Assembly (NCBI GenBank): GCA_964472015.1
Contig: CAYYIP010000004.1
Span: 62,001-126,000, forward strand
Length of the DNA: 64,000 nt
Reading direction: 5' to 3'
DNA from: JAAYTD01 sp964472015
GTDB lineage: Bacteria > Bacteroidota > Ignavibacteria > Kapaibacteriales > UBA2268
Shown here: positions 37,032 to 45,944 of the stretch, one piece after another
Position numbering within the stretch: the stretch's first letter is position 1
How the letters are laid out: every line of letters starts with the position of its first letter
The notes under the pieces: generated by a model
What the model saw: only the letters and a program-made list of their open reading frames with translations
Told to the model about the DNA's origin: nothing
Database searches by the model: none
Program-made: the position numbers and the translations under genes

Positions 37032-38660
37032 TTAATACATATCCATTCCGCCGCCTGGCATTGGAGGCATTGGAACATCTTTTTGAGGTTTATCATGAAT
37101 AGTTGCTTCGGTTGTTAATAGTAGTCCTGCTATTGAAGCTGCATTTTCTAGTGCTACACGTGTAACTTTTGTTGGATCTATAACACCAGCATTGAATAAA
37201 TCGCAATAAGTTTCATTTACTGCATTAAATCCAAATGCACCTTCACCTTCTTTTACTTTATTACAAACAACAGAAGCTTCTAACCCAGCATTAGAAACGA
37301 TTTGTCTAATAGGTTCTTCAATTGCTTTTTTTACTATATTAATACCAGTTTTTTTGTCAGCATTATTAGTTTCAATTTTTTCAAGAGTTTCAATTGCTCT
37401 AATATAAGCTATACCACCACCAGGTACAATACCTTCTTCAACAGCAGCGCGAGTTGCATGTAAAGCGTCTTCTACTCTTGCTTTCTTTTCTTTCATTTCA
37501 ACTTCTGTTGCTGCACCAATACGTAAAACAGCAACGCCTCCGCTAAGTTTAGCAAGACGTTCTTGTAATTTTTCCTTATCGTAGTCGCTTGTAGTACGTT
37601 CTATTTGAACTTTAATTTCATTTATGCGAGCTTTAATATCTGATGATGAGCCAGCGCCTTCAACTATAGTAGTATTATCTTTATCTATAGTTACATGTGT
37701 AGCAGTACCAAGTTGTGCAATATTTGTTTGGTCTAATTTATAACCTTTTTCTTCACAAATAACTGTACCACCAGTAAGAATTGCTATATCTTCTAACATA
37801 GCTTTACGTCTGTCACCAAATCCAGGAGCTTTTACAGCTGCTATACGAAGTGTTCCACGTAATTTGTTAACAACAAGAGTTGCAAGTGCTTCACCTTCAA
37901 TATCTTCTGCTATTATTATCAAAGCACGACCTGCTTGAGAGGTTTTTTCCAGTATTGGTAATAGTTCTTTTACAGATGAAATTTTCTTATCATATATAAG
38001 TATAAAAGGATTTTCAAGTACAGCTTCCATTGTTTCGGTATCTGTTACAAAATATGGTGAAAGATAACCACGATCGAATTGCATACCTTCTACAGTTTCC
38101 ATTGTAGTTTCCATACCTTTTGCTTCTTCAACAGTAATAACACCATCTTTCCCAACTTTTTCCATTGCTTCTGCAATTAAATTACCAATATCGGGATCAT
38201 TATTTGCAGAAATAGTTCCAATCTGTGCTATTTCTGTTCTACCGCCAACTTCGCGGCTAAATTCTTTTAATTTTTCAGTTACTGCTTTTACAGCAATATC
38301 TATACCGCGTTTTAAGTCCATTGGATTTGCACCAGCAGTAACATTTTTTAATCCTTCACGGTAAATTGCTTGTGCAAGTACAGTTGCAGTTGTGGTTCCA
38401 TCACCTGCTGCATCACTTGTTCTAGAAGCAACTTCGCGAACCATTGAAGCACCCATATTTTCAATAGGATCTTCTAATTCTATTTCTTTTGCTACGGTTA
38501 CACCATCTTTTGTTATTAAAGGTGCTCCAAATTTTCTTTCTATAACTACATTACGTCCTTTTGGACCAAGTGTAACTTTAACAGTATCTGCTAGTTGATC
38601 TACACCTGATTTTAATGCCGCGCGAGCTTCAACGTTAAATTTTATTATTTTTGTTGACAT
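37032..38660 (-). CDS. groL: Chaperonin GroEL
   Basis: The 60-kDa subunit of the tetradecameric folding chamber. The sequence is highly conserved: KFNVEARAALKSGVDQLADTVKVTLGPKGRNVV at the N-terminus, DGVTVAKEIEL, VAAGANPMDLKRGI-type segment (NVTAGANPMDLKRG), GDGTTTATVLAQ with the ATPase Asp, and AAVEEGIVPGGGIAYIRA. It has 542 residues and ends with a short PMPPMPGGGMDMY tail instead of long GGM repeats. Codon choice is less AT-biased than in neighbours, as expected for strong expression. It lies 59 bp after groES on the same strand. Confidence 0.99.
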   Translation of the reverse strand: MSTKIIKFNVEARAALKSGVDQLADTVKVTLGPKGRNVVIERKFGAPLITKDGVTVAKEIELEDPIENMGASMVREVASRTSDAAGDGTTTATVLAQAIYREGLKNVTAGANPMDLKRGIDIAVKAVTEKLKEFSREVGGRTEIAQIGTISANNDPDIGNLIAEAMEKVGKDGVITVEEAKGMETTMETVEGMQFDRGYLSPYFVTDTETMEAVLENPFILIYDKKISSVKELLPILEKTSQAGRALIIIAEDIEGEALATLVVNKLRGTLRIAAVKAPGFGDRRKAMLEDIAILTGGTVICEEKGYKLDQTNIAQLGTATHVTIDKDNTTIVEGAGSSSDIKARINEIKVQIERTTSDYDKEKLQERLAKLSGGVAVLRIGAATEVEMKEKKARVEDALHATRAAVEEGIVPGGGIAYIRAIETLEKIETNNADKKTGINIVKKAIEEPIRQIVSNAGLEASVVCNKVKEGEGAFGFNAVNETYCDLFNAGVIDPTKVTRVALENAASIAGLLLTTEATIHDKPQKDVPMPPMPGGGMDMY

Positions 38661-38719
38661 TTCTTTTGCCTATTTTTATTTGATTATGATTAAAATATAA
38701 AATTTGATTGCTTTTTGAA

Positions 38720-39007
38720 TTATCCGATGATTGCAAATACATCTGTTTCTTTCATCATTAAAAATTCATCACCTTCGATTGTTATTTCTGTACCTGCATA
38801 TTTGCCATAAAGTACATTGTCACCAACTTTTAGTTGCATAGGAATAAGTTTTCCATTATCATCTATTCTGCCTTGACCAACAGCGATGATCTCACCTTGT
38901 AAAGGTTTTTCTTTTGCTGTATCAGGAATTATGATACCACTTTTTGTTGTTTCTTCAGCAGGTGCTGGCTTTACGATAATTCTATCGTGCAATGGAGTCA
39001 ATTTCAT
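38720..39007 (-). CDS. groS: Co-chaperonin GroES
   Basis: The 10-kDa lid of GroEL (95 residues). It begins KLTPLHDRIIVKPAPAEE and contains the mobile loop TTKSGIIIPDTAKEKPLQGE, then VGDNVLYGKYAGTEI and the conserved end DVFAI. A GGAG Shine-Dalgarno sequence precedes the ATG. The upstream region holds three spaced palindromic boxes (39075-39133), which are likely to control the groES-groEL operon. Confidence 0.98.
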   Translation of the reverse strand: MKLTPLHDRIIVKPAPAEETTKSGIIIPDTAKEKPLQGEIIAVGQGRIDDNGKLIPMQLKVGDNVLYGKYAGTEITIEGDEFLMMKETDVFAIIG

Positions 39008-39074
39008 TTTTTTATCTCCGTATTTTTATTTTTAGATTATATGAAAAAGTTTTTACTTATTATCATGTTTTTAA

Positions 39075-39133
39075 ATTTTGACATTTTGTCAATGTATCTG
39101 ACGTATTGTCGATATTTTTGACATTTTGTCAAA
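39075..39133. promoter_or_regulatory. Triple palindromic operator upstream of groES
   Basis: Three copies of TTGACATTTTGTCAA-like boxes lie at an exact 20-bp period, with their TGAC cores at 39079, 39099 and 39119. Copies one and three have identical cores; copy two is TGACGTATTGTC. Each box is itself palindromic (TTGAC-N5-GTCAA). They end 68 bp before the groES ATG. This is not CIRCE (TTAGCACTC-N9-GAGTGCTAA) and not the HspR HAIR motif. A repressor or activator bound cooperatively along one face of the helix is the likely reading. Confidence 0.75.
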
Positions 39134-39226
39134 TTCAATCAAGTATACTAAAGTTATACATAAAGTGTGCCAAAAAATAAAAAATGTATTTTTTATAAAA
39201 AAATTATAATGTATTTATTGTAAATT

Positions 39227-40486
39227 TTATATATATTCAAATCCGCAAAATTTTTGTAAGACTTTTGGAATATATAACTTACCATCTTTATAATAATTTT
39301 CTATAATTGCTACCATTATTCTTGATGTTGCTAAGCCAGATCCATTTAGAGTATGTATAAATTCAGGTTTTGCATTACCTTTTCGCTTAAAACGTATGTT
39401 AGCTCTTCTTGATTGAAAATCTTCAAAGTTAGAACAGGAAGAAACTTCAAGGAAACTTTTTTCTCCTTCTGCCCAAACTTCTATATCATAAGTTTTTGCA
39501 CTTGAAAAACTTGTATCGCCGGAACAGAGTAATAAAACACGATAAGGTAATTCTAATGCTTGTAATACTTTTTCTACTTCATTAACTAAAAGTTCTAATT
39601 GAGTATATGAGTTTTCAGGAGCGACAAAATTTACTAACTCTACTTTATTAAATTGGTGTACTCTTAAAAATCCACGTGTATCTTTTCCATAACTTCCTGC
39701 TTCACGGCGAAAACAAGGTGAATAGGCACAATATTTTACTGGTAAATCAGTAAAATTAAGTATTTCGCCATTATGAAAATTTGTTAAAGGAACTTCTGCT
39801 GTTGGTATTAGATACATATCATCTGCATTACACTTATACATATCTTCTTCCATTTTTGGTAATTGTCCTGTACCTAACATAGAATTTCTGTTAACTAAAA
39901 AAGGAGGAATTAATTCTTTATAATTATTATTTTCTATATGGAATTCAAGAAAAAAATTAATTATAGCTCGTTCTAATTTAGCACCTTTCCCAACATAAAA
40001 AGCAAAACCACTACCTGATACTTTTGTACCGCGTTCAAAATCAATTATATTAAGTTCACTTGCTATATCAATATGATTCTTCTTATTATTATTGGTTATA
40101 AAATTTCCCCATCTACGTATTTCAATATTATCATTAGAATTTTTTCCTATTGGAACAGTTTTATGAGTAATATTAGGAATAGTTAATAAAACCTCTTGTA
40201 TTTCAGAATCTATTGTACGTAAATTATCATCCATAATTTTTATGTTATCAGATACTGATTTCATTGCATTAATATGCAATGTTGTTTCTAGGTTTTTAGA
40301 TTTTAATTGTGCTATTTCTTTAGATACGATATTACGTTGATTTTTTAATTTTTCAACTTCTTGAATGATTTGTCTACGTTGTTTATCGAGAAGTTCTATT
40401 TTGTCAGCATTATGTAAATCATTTTTATTTTTTGAGTTTTGATTTACAGTTTCTATATTTTCTCTTACGAATTTTAAATCTAACAT
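39227..40486 (-). CDS. serS: Serine--tRNA ligase
   Basis: SerRS charges tRNA-Ser (419 residues). The N-terminal long coiled-coil arm spans about residues 30-105 (LLDKQRRQIIQEVEKLKNQRNIV). The class II core has motif 1 (FLEFHIENNNYKELIPPFLVN), the PTAEVPLTNFHNGE segment, motif 2 (YCAYSPCFRREAGSYGKDTRG) and motif 3 (LNGSGLATSRIMVAIIE). All parts are complete. It is upstream of groES on the same strand, with 219 bp between them that hold the triple operator, so groES probably starts its own transcript. Confidence 0.97.
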   Translation of the reverse strand: MLDLKFVRENIETVNQNSKNKNDLHNADKIELLDKQRRQIIQEVEKLKNQRNIVSKEIAQLKSKNLETTLHINAMKSVSDNIKIMDDNLRTIDSEIQEVLLTIPNITHKTVPIGKNSNDNIEIRRWGNFITNNNKKNHIDIASELNIIDFERGTKVSGSGFAFYVGKGAKLERAIINFFLEFHIENNNYKELIPPFLVNRNSMLGTGQLPKMEEDMYKCNADDMYLIPTAEVPLTNFHNGEILNFTDLPVKYCAYSPCFRREAGSYGKDTRGFLRVHQFNKVELVNFVAPENSYTQLELLVNEVEKVLQALELPYRVLLLCSGDTSFSSAKTYDIEVWAEGEKSFLEVSSCSNFEDFQSRRANIRFKRKGNAKPEFIHTLNGSGLATSRIMVAIIENYYKDGKLYIPKVLQKFCGFEYI

Positions 40487-40611
40487 TGTTTTAAGTCCAT
40501 TTTTTTTAAAATACGAAAAATAATAATAATTTGTTATTAAAATATTATATAATTTATTATAGTATTTTAGTATTTTTGGAATAATATATTGGTTTTATAA
40601 AAGTAAATAAT

Positions 40612-40646
40612 AAAAAATAGTTAAAAATTTTTTTAACTATTTTTTA
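40612..40646 (-). terminator. Terminator after the GT2 gene
   Basis: Inverted repeat AAAAAATAGTTAAA / TTTAACTATTTTTT, 19 bp after the minus-strand stop at 40666, followed by a T-run in that direction. Confidence 0.75.
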
Positions 40647-40665
40647 TTACATTTTATTACAAATA

Positions 40666-42132
40666 TTAAATGTGTTGTTTTTTATTTGAAGCAAAAGCAT
40701 GTTTTAGAGATAAGCAACCTATTGAACCAAATCCTAACAAAAACATTATTTGAAATGGGATAGCAGCTAATTCTACTAATTTTATAGATAGGATAATTCC
40801 CACTATAAAATATAAAGTTAATAAAATTTCTATTATTACAGTGCCGGATATTTTATTTTGTTTATATTTTTTTGTTTGTATTGTTTCCCCTGTTAAGTCT
40901 CCTGTTTTTGGTGTTCTAATAAAAGCAGTTTTTTTTCCCATTAATGCTTCAAATATTGCTTTTGTGTTGTTTACTGCCATTCCCATACTACCTGCCATAA
41001 AAATAGGGAACATTAATAATCGTTTTTTCCAATCGTAATGTATTGCTTGTTGACCATACAGATAAAATATAAACGTTGCTATTGTTGCAAAAACAAATAC
41101 AGACATTATCGAATAGAAAGCATCAACACCTTCGGTATAATTTTTTATTAAAACAACAGGTATATTTAATAGTGCCGTTAATATAATAAAAGGATATACT
41201 ATATTGCTTGTCAAATGTGCATAACTTTCTAATTTTACTCTTAGAGGTATTTTTGCTTTAATTATTTTTGGTATAAGTTTTATTGCTGTTTCAATATAAC
41301 CTTTTGTCCATCTAAATTGTTGTGTTTTTAAAGAATTTATATCTTCTGGTAGTTCTGCAGGTGAAGTTACATCATTTAGATATAAAAATTTCCATCCTTT
41401 TAATTGAGACCTATAACTTAAATCTAAATCTTCTGTAATAGTATCTATTTCCCAGTTGCCAGCTTCTATTATTGTTTGTTTTCGCCAAATTCCTGCTGTC
41501 CCATTAAAACTGAAGAAAAAATCAGCATTACAACGAACTTGTTGTTCTATACAAAAATGAGCATCTAATGCTAAAGCTTGTGCTTTTGTTATTAAAGAAA
41601 CATTTTCATTTAGGTGTTGCCAACGAGTTTGTACTAATCCAATTTCTGGATATTGGAAATAAGGAACGGTATCCATTAAAAAATTTTTATCAGGGATAAA
41701 ATCGGCATCAAATATAGCTATAAATTCTCCTTCAGCTACTTCGAGTGCTGCTTTTAGTGCACCTGCTTTATAGCCTGTTCTATCAGTTCTATGAATATAT
41801 TTAATATTGTGTCCTTTTTCTTGATATTCCTTAACAAGTTTTTGTGCAATAATTTGAGTATCATCTGTTGAATCATCTAAAACTTGTATTTCTAATTTTT
41901 CTAAAGGATAGTTCATATTACAAACTGCTTTTATGAGACGTCCTACGACAAAATATTCGTTAAACATAGGTAATTGAATTGTTATCATTGGCAATTCTTT
42001 TTGTAAAGCAGGTTTTATTTTTTTTTTGTTACAAGTTTTTTTATAAATGTAAACTAGTATCAAACTATGCATACCAAAAGCAAAGAGTATACACAATGAT
42101 AAAAAATACAAAATTAGTATTATTTTTTCCAT
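40666..42132 (-). CDS. Processive family 2 glycosyltransferase (cellulose-synthase-like)
   Basis: The 488-residue membrane protein has an N-terminal helix, a cytoplasmic GT2 domain and four to five C-terminal helices. The catalytic set is complete: DDS at residues 86-88, DAD at 142-144, TED at 233-235 and QQFRW at 271-275, the D-DxD-TED-QxxRW pattern of processive beta-glycan synthases. No PilZ domain is present. It most resembles the CSLA/CSLC-like or bacterial glucan/mannan synthase branch. It is the last gene of an MBL-lptE-GT2 operon, so it may make a surface polysaccharide or glycolipid. The sugar is not predictable. Confidence 0.85.
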   Translation of the reverse strand: MEKIILILYFLSLCILFAFGMHSLILVYIYKKTCNKKKIKPALQKELPMITIQLPMFNEYFVVGRLIKAVCNMNYPLEKLEIQVLDDSTDDTQIIAQKLVKEYQEKGHNIKYIHRTDRTGYKAGALKAALEVAEGEFIAIFDADFIPDKNFLMDTVPYFQYPEIGLVQTRWQHLNENVSLITKAQALALDAHFCIEQQVRCNADFFFSFNGTAGIWRKQTIIEAGNWEIDTITEDLDLSYRSQLKGWKFLYLNDVTSPAELPEDINSLKTQQFRWTKGYIETAIKLIPKIIKAKIPLRVKLESYAHLTSNIVYPFIILTALLNIPVVLIKNYTEGVDAFYSIMSVFVFATIATFIFYLYGQQAIHYDWKKRLLMFPIFMAGSMGMAVNNTKAIFEALMGKKTAFIRTPKTGDLTGETIQTKKYKQNKISGTVIIEILLTLYFIVGIILSIKLVELAAIPFQIMFLLGFGSIGCLSLKHAFASNKKQHI

Positions 42133-42213
42133 AATAAAGCGGCTAAAAAAACCACATTTAATTTAACATTCGTTACTTATTAAATTTATAATTATTTGTT
42201 TTATAAAATTTGA

Positions 42214-42753
42214 TTACCAGCCGGATACAACCGCTAACATTATATCTTCTGACAATTGTAATAATATTGTTTTTATTGCTTCTTCACGTGCTGTTGTGAC
42301 GTTTCTAATATCAAACAATTGATAGCTGGAGAAAGTTTTTTCCCATATTTGTTTATTATTTATATTATCATAGTATTTTGTTGTAGCATTTAACGTTATT
42401 TTTCTTTCTGTTTCTAATTCATTTGTACCTATTGTTTGAGTTGTTTCATTTATAGATGTTATAGTAACTGTTATTTTTGCGTCGCCATTATTTCCTTCGG
42501 CTAATTCAAAAGAATTATCATTTTGAAATTTAGATATTAAGTTACGTTCTAATTCTATTTTATATTCAGGGTTACCAAAATTACTATTATCTATTACAGG
42601 TTCTATTTTTAATGTTTTTAAATGAGAAGGAATTGTTCCTCCCGTAAAAGAATAGCAACTGTTAATAAACAAAAATATTATTAATAACAATAGATGGTTT
42701 ATATATTTTTTATAAAATTTTAAAATATAATCTTTTAAATGAGTTTGTTGCAT
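42214..42753 (-). CDS. lptE: LptE-family LPS-assembly lipoprotein
   Basis: LptE plugs and assembles the LptD translocon that inserts LPS into the outer membrane. The signal peptide ends in a lipobox INSC, followed by YSFTGGTIPSHLKTLKIEP, the typical start of Bacteroidota/Chlorobiota LptE proteins. NGDAKITVTITSI and the C-terminal TAREEAIKTILLQLSEDIM also fit. The 179-residue length is normal. Sequence similarity between LptE families is low, so the call relies mainly on the N-terminal motif. It is 40 bp after the MBL gene and 81 bp before the GT2 gene. Confidence 0.78.
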   Translation of the reverse strand: MQQTHLKDYILKFYKKYINHLLLLIIFLFINSCYSFTGGTIPSHLKTLKIEPVIDNSNFGNPEYKIELERNLISKFQNDNSFELAEGNNGDAKITVTITSINETTQTIGTNELETERKITLNATTKYYDNINNKQIWEKTFSSYQLFDIRNVTTAREEAIKTILLQLSEDIMLAVVSGW

Positions 42754-42792
42754 TAATTAGAAACTTTTTAATTATATACGTATATTATGCAG

Positions 42793-43407
42793 TTACATAT
42801 TTATATATGGATTATATAATTTTTCATATTTAATAGATGTAGTTTCACCATGTCCTGGATATACACAAAAATCATCTGGTAATACTAATAAATTTTCTTT
42901 TATAGAAGTAATTAGAGTATTAAAATCTCCACCAGCGAAATCAGTACGACCTATACTACCATAAAATAATGTATCACCTACGAATACAACTTTTTCCTCT
43001 GCTAATACATAACTTACACTACCTTCAGTATGACCAGGTGTAAATACTACATTAATTTTTGTTTTTCCAAATTGCAAAATTTCATTACCTTTTAATAGTA
43101 TATCAGCATCTATTGGTTCTAGTTTAATCCCCATTTCTTCTGTTTTTTCTAATCTATATGCATCATTTTTATGGATAACGACTTTTGCATTTGTTTGTTT
43201 TTTCAATTCAGCTAGGCCGCCTGTATGGTCAAAATGTCCATGAGTTAATAATATATATATAGGCGTTAGATTATTTTGTCTTATAAATCTAGTTAATAAT
43301 TCAGCGCAATTAAAAGGAGCATCTACAATAACACATTCTTTAGATTCGTCATATATAATGTAAACATTATTATTTATGTAACCACAGACAAAAGTTTTAA
43401 TTTCCAT
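42793..43407 (-). CDS. MBL-fold metallo-hydrolase (glyoxalase II-like)
   Basis: The 204-residue protein has the di-metal signature LLTHGHFDHTGG (HxHxDH), TPGHTEGSVSYVL with the third His, FVGDTLFYGSIGRTDFAGG with the bridging Asp, and CVYPGHGETTSI with the last His. This is the compact glyoxalase II/YcbL-like class of thioester or related hydrolases. The substrate cannot be read from sequence. It is the first gene of the operon with lptE and GT2; a Bacteroidota-type promoter lies just upstream. Confidence 0.88.
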   Translation of the reverse strand: MEIKTFVCGYINNNVYIIYDESKECVIVDAPFNCAELLTRFIRQNNLTPIYILLTHGHFDHTGGLAELKKQTNAKVVIHKNDAYRLEKTEEMGIKLEPIDADILLKGNEILQFGKTKINVVFTPGHTEGSVSYVLAEEKVVFVGDTLFYGSIGRTDFAGGDFNTLITSIKENLLVLPDDFCVYPGHGETTSIKYEKLYNPYINM

Positions 43408-43453
43408 TCATATATTCTTATTTAGATTATATATTTAATACTAATATAATATA

Positions 43454-43484
43454 CAAATATAAATGTTTTTTATGAAAAAACAAT
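43454..43484 (-). promoter_or_regulatory. Candidate Bacteroidota-type promoter of the MBL-lptE-GT2 operon
   Basis: On the minus strand, a TATATTTG (-7 type TAnnTTTG) at 43461-43454 is preceded by ATTG at 43484-43481 with a 19-nt spacer (one mismatch to TTTG). The leader to the ATG at 43407 would be about 40 nt. Confidence 0.5.
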
Positions 43485-43648
43485 CTTTTTTGTATAAAAT
43501 GTATTTATTTTCATAATTATTTATATTTTTTTATAATTTTTTTTCTAATAAAATAATGAAATATATTTAATATTATTATATTTGTATAAAGTAGCTATAT
43601 AATTTTTTTATATATTATATAAATAAGTCAAATAAGAAATAATATAAG

Positions 43649-45859
43649 ATGAATAACGTAGAAAATACTGTATATAAATTTGGAATTGATATTAAAAAAG
43701 ATCTCGAAATTTTGTTAAATAAAAGTAGAGAATTGATACCAAATTGTAATGAAGAACTTATTAAAATGGCTTTTAATTATTGTGTAATTGCACATGAAGG
43801 GAAGTTAAGAAAATCAGGCGATAAATTTTATACGCATCCTTTATCTGTTGCTTTTATAGTATTAGAAGAGATACCATTGGATGATATTTCAGTAGCGGCT
43901 GCATTATTGCATAATGTTCTTGATGAGAGTGATATTTATACTTATGAAGACATTAAATATTCTTTTGGGACAACAATTGCTCAAATAGTTGAAGGTGCAA
44001 ATAAAATTAAATTTGTTGAAAGTCAGGATATTGAGCGGCAAGATCAAATGGATAATTATAGAAAATTGTTGTTATCTTTATTTACTGATATAAGAATTAT
44101 ACTTATTAAACTTGCAGATAAGTTACATAATATGCGTACTTTACAATATGTTTCTCCAGAATCACAGATTAGACGGGCTACTGAAACATTAGCAATTTAT
44201 GCACCTTTTGCAAATAGATTTGGATTAAGAAATATAACATTTGAGTTAGAAGATTTGGCTTTTAAATATTTAAATCCAACAGAATACGAGCATATTGCTA
44301 ATACGATAAAAGGAACTCATAAGGAACGTGAACTATATGTTGATAAATTTAAGCAACCTGTTATAAAAATGCTTGCAGAGGAAGGAGTATTAAAAATACA
44401 TAATATTTCATATGAGATTTCAGGTCGTGCTAAACATCTTTATTCCATTTATAATAAAACAATTGCTAGACAAAAAAAAGTTGAAGATATATATGATATA
44501 TTTGCTATAAGAATAATTTTAGATACAGACAATCCTTTATTTTGCTTTTATGTTTATGGAATTATTGCTAGTTATTATAAGCCTATTCCTGATACTTTTA
44601 AAGATTATATTTCAAATCCTAAGCCAAATGGATACCAGTCATTACATACTGCTGTTGCAGGTCCTGATAATAAGATTGTAGAAGTTCAAATTAGGACTTT
44701 ACAGATGCATAAAGCTGCAGAAGTAGGTGTTGCTGCTCATTTTAGATATAAATCTGGCATTTCAAGTTCTGAATCTATTTTTGATGATAGTAATTTACAA
44801 GCATGGTTTGATGATGTTAGGAGTATTTTTGATAGTATTGGGAATGAAAGTTCTGCAAAATTATATCAAATAGTTTCAAATAATATGTTAAGAGATACTA
44901 TTTATGTATTTACGCCTAAAGATGAGTTTAAAAAATTACCTAAGGGAGCTACAGTTCTTGATTTTGCCTTTAATATACATTCTGAGATTGGTTTTTCTGC
45001 TATAGGTGCAAAAGTGAATGGAAAACTTTGTTCTATAAATCATGTTTTATTAAGTGGCGATAAAGTTGAAGTAATTACTTCGAAAAAACAGAAGCCTAGT
45101 CCTGAATGGATTGATTTTGTGATTACTCCTAGGGCAAGCAGTAAATTAATTTCATACTTTAATAATATTGAAAAAGATAAAATTAACAAGGGAAAATTGC
45201 TTTGGGAACAAAAAAATACTGAATATGGTTTTGTTTTTTCTGATATGGAATTTAATGCTATTTTAATGGAATTTAATTTTGAAAAAGCTAATGATTTTTA
45301 TAAAGCAATTGCTTCGGAAGCTATAGATATAGAAAAAGTATATAAATTTATAATGTTGAAGATTAATAATATAGGTAAAAAAACTAGATTGTTTAAGGAT
45401 AATAAGAACAAGGTAATAAAGAATAAATATTATGATTTTAACAAAGATAAGATAGTTTTTGCACCTTGTTGTAAACCACTTCCTGATGAAGATATTTTTG
45501 CATTATTAAATGAAAATAATGAAATTATTGTTCATTCTAAGATGTGTCGTAAGTATAGAAAAATATTACAAACAAATTCGGATATTATTTTAAATATAGA
45601 ATGGAAACAACTGTCAGATATTCCTATTCCTATAAGGTTGCATATTGTAGCTACTGACAGTGATATTTTAATGCAACAACTTATTTCTATATTTATAAGA
45701 TACGAAGGAATAAAAATTAAAAATATTTCACAAGATTCTAATAATTCTATTTTGTATATTGATTTTAATTTTGATATAAACAATAAGATTTCATATAAAA
45801 ATATAATTGAAGAAATAGAATGTATTGAGAATGTTAATTCTGTTGAAAGAATATTTTAG
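43649..45859 (+). CDS. RelA/SpoT homologue (p)ppGpp synthetase with altered HD hydrolase motif
   Basis: A long-form RSH of 736 residues. The order is HD hydrolase domain (about 30-200), synthetase (about 230-355), TGS (about 400-465), a Cys-containing segment (FAPCCKPLPDED) and a C-terminal ACT domain. The synthetase looks intact: GRAKHLYSIY, DIFAIRII, NGYQSLHTAV and VEVQIRTLQMH. In the hydrolase the usual HD-x2-ED reads His88-Asn89-VL-Asp92-Glu93, so the metal-binding Asp is Asn and ED is DE. The upstream THPL and downstream LADKLHNMRT motifs remain. The protein may thus be mainly a synthetase. A TATATTTG lies upstream at 43577-43584. Confidence 0.93.
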   Translation: MNNVENTVYKFGIDIKKDLEILLNKSRELIPNCNEELIKMAFNYCVIAHEGKLRKSGDKFYTHPLSVAFIVLEEIPLDDISVAAALLHNVLDESDIYTYEDIKYSFGTTIAQIVEGANKIKFVESQDIERQDQMDNYRKLLLSLFTDIRIILIKLADKLHNMRTLQYVSPESQIRRATETLAIYAPFANRFGLRNITFELEDLAFKYLNPTEYEHIANTIKGTHKERELYVDKFKQPVIKMLAEEGVLKIHNISYEISGRAKHLYSIYNKTIARQKKVEDIYDIFAIRIILDTDNPLFCFYVYGIIASYYKPIPDTFKDYISNPKPNGYQSLHTAVAGPDNKIVEVQIRTLQMHKAAEVGVAAHFRYKSGISSSESIFDDSNLQAWFDDVRSIFDSIGNESSAKLYQIVSNNMLRDTIYVFTPKDEFKKLPKGATVLDFAFNIHSEIGFSAIGAKVNGKLCSINHVLLSGDKVEVITSKKQKPSPEWIDFVITPRASSKLISYFNNIEKDKINKGKLLWEQKNTEYGFVFSDMEFNAILMEFNFEKANDFYKAIASEAIDIEKVYKFIMLKINNIGKKTRLFKDNKNKVIKNKYYDFNKDKIVFAPCCKPLPDEDIFALLNENNEIIVHSKMCRKYRKILQTNSDIILNIEWKQLSDIPIPIRLHIVATDSDILMQQLISIFIRYEGIKIKNISQDSNNSILYIDFNFDINNKISYKNIIEEIECIENVNSVERIF

Positions 45860-45944
45860 TTTATTATTTATTATTACATAGATTACTATTATTAAATACA
45901 TAATTATTAAAAAATATTATAAAAATTTAATTAGGATATTTTAA

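Noticed and set aside
39008..39226. CIRCE (HrcA) element upstream of groES
   Set aside because: No TTAGCACTC-N9-GAGTGCTAA or close variant is present; the palindromes seen have a different sequence and spacing.
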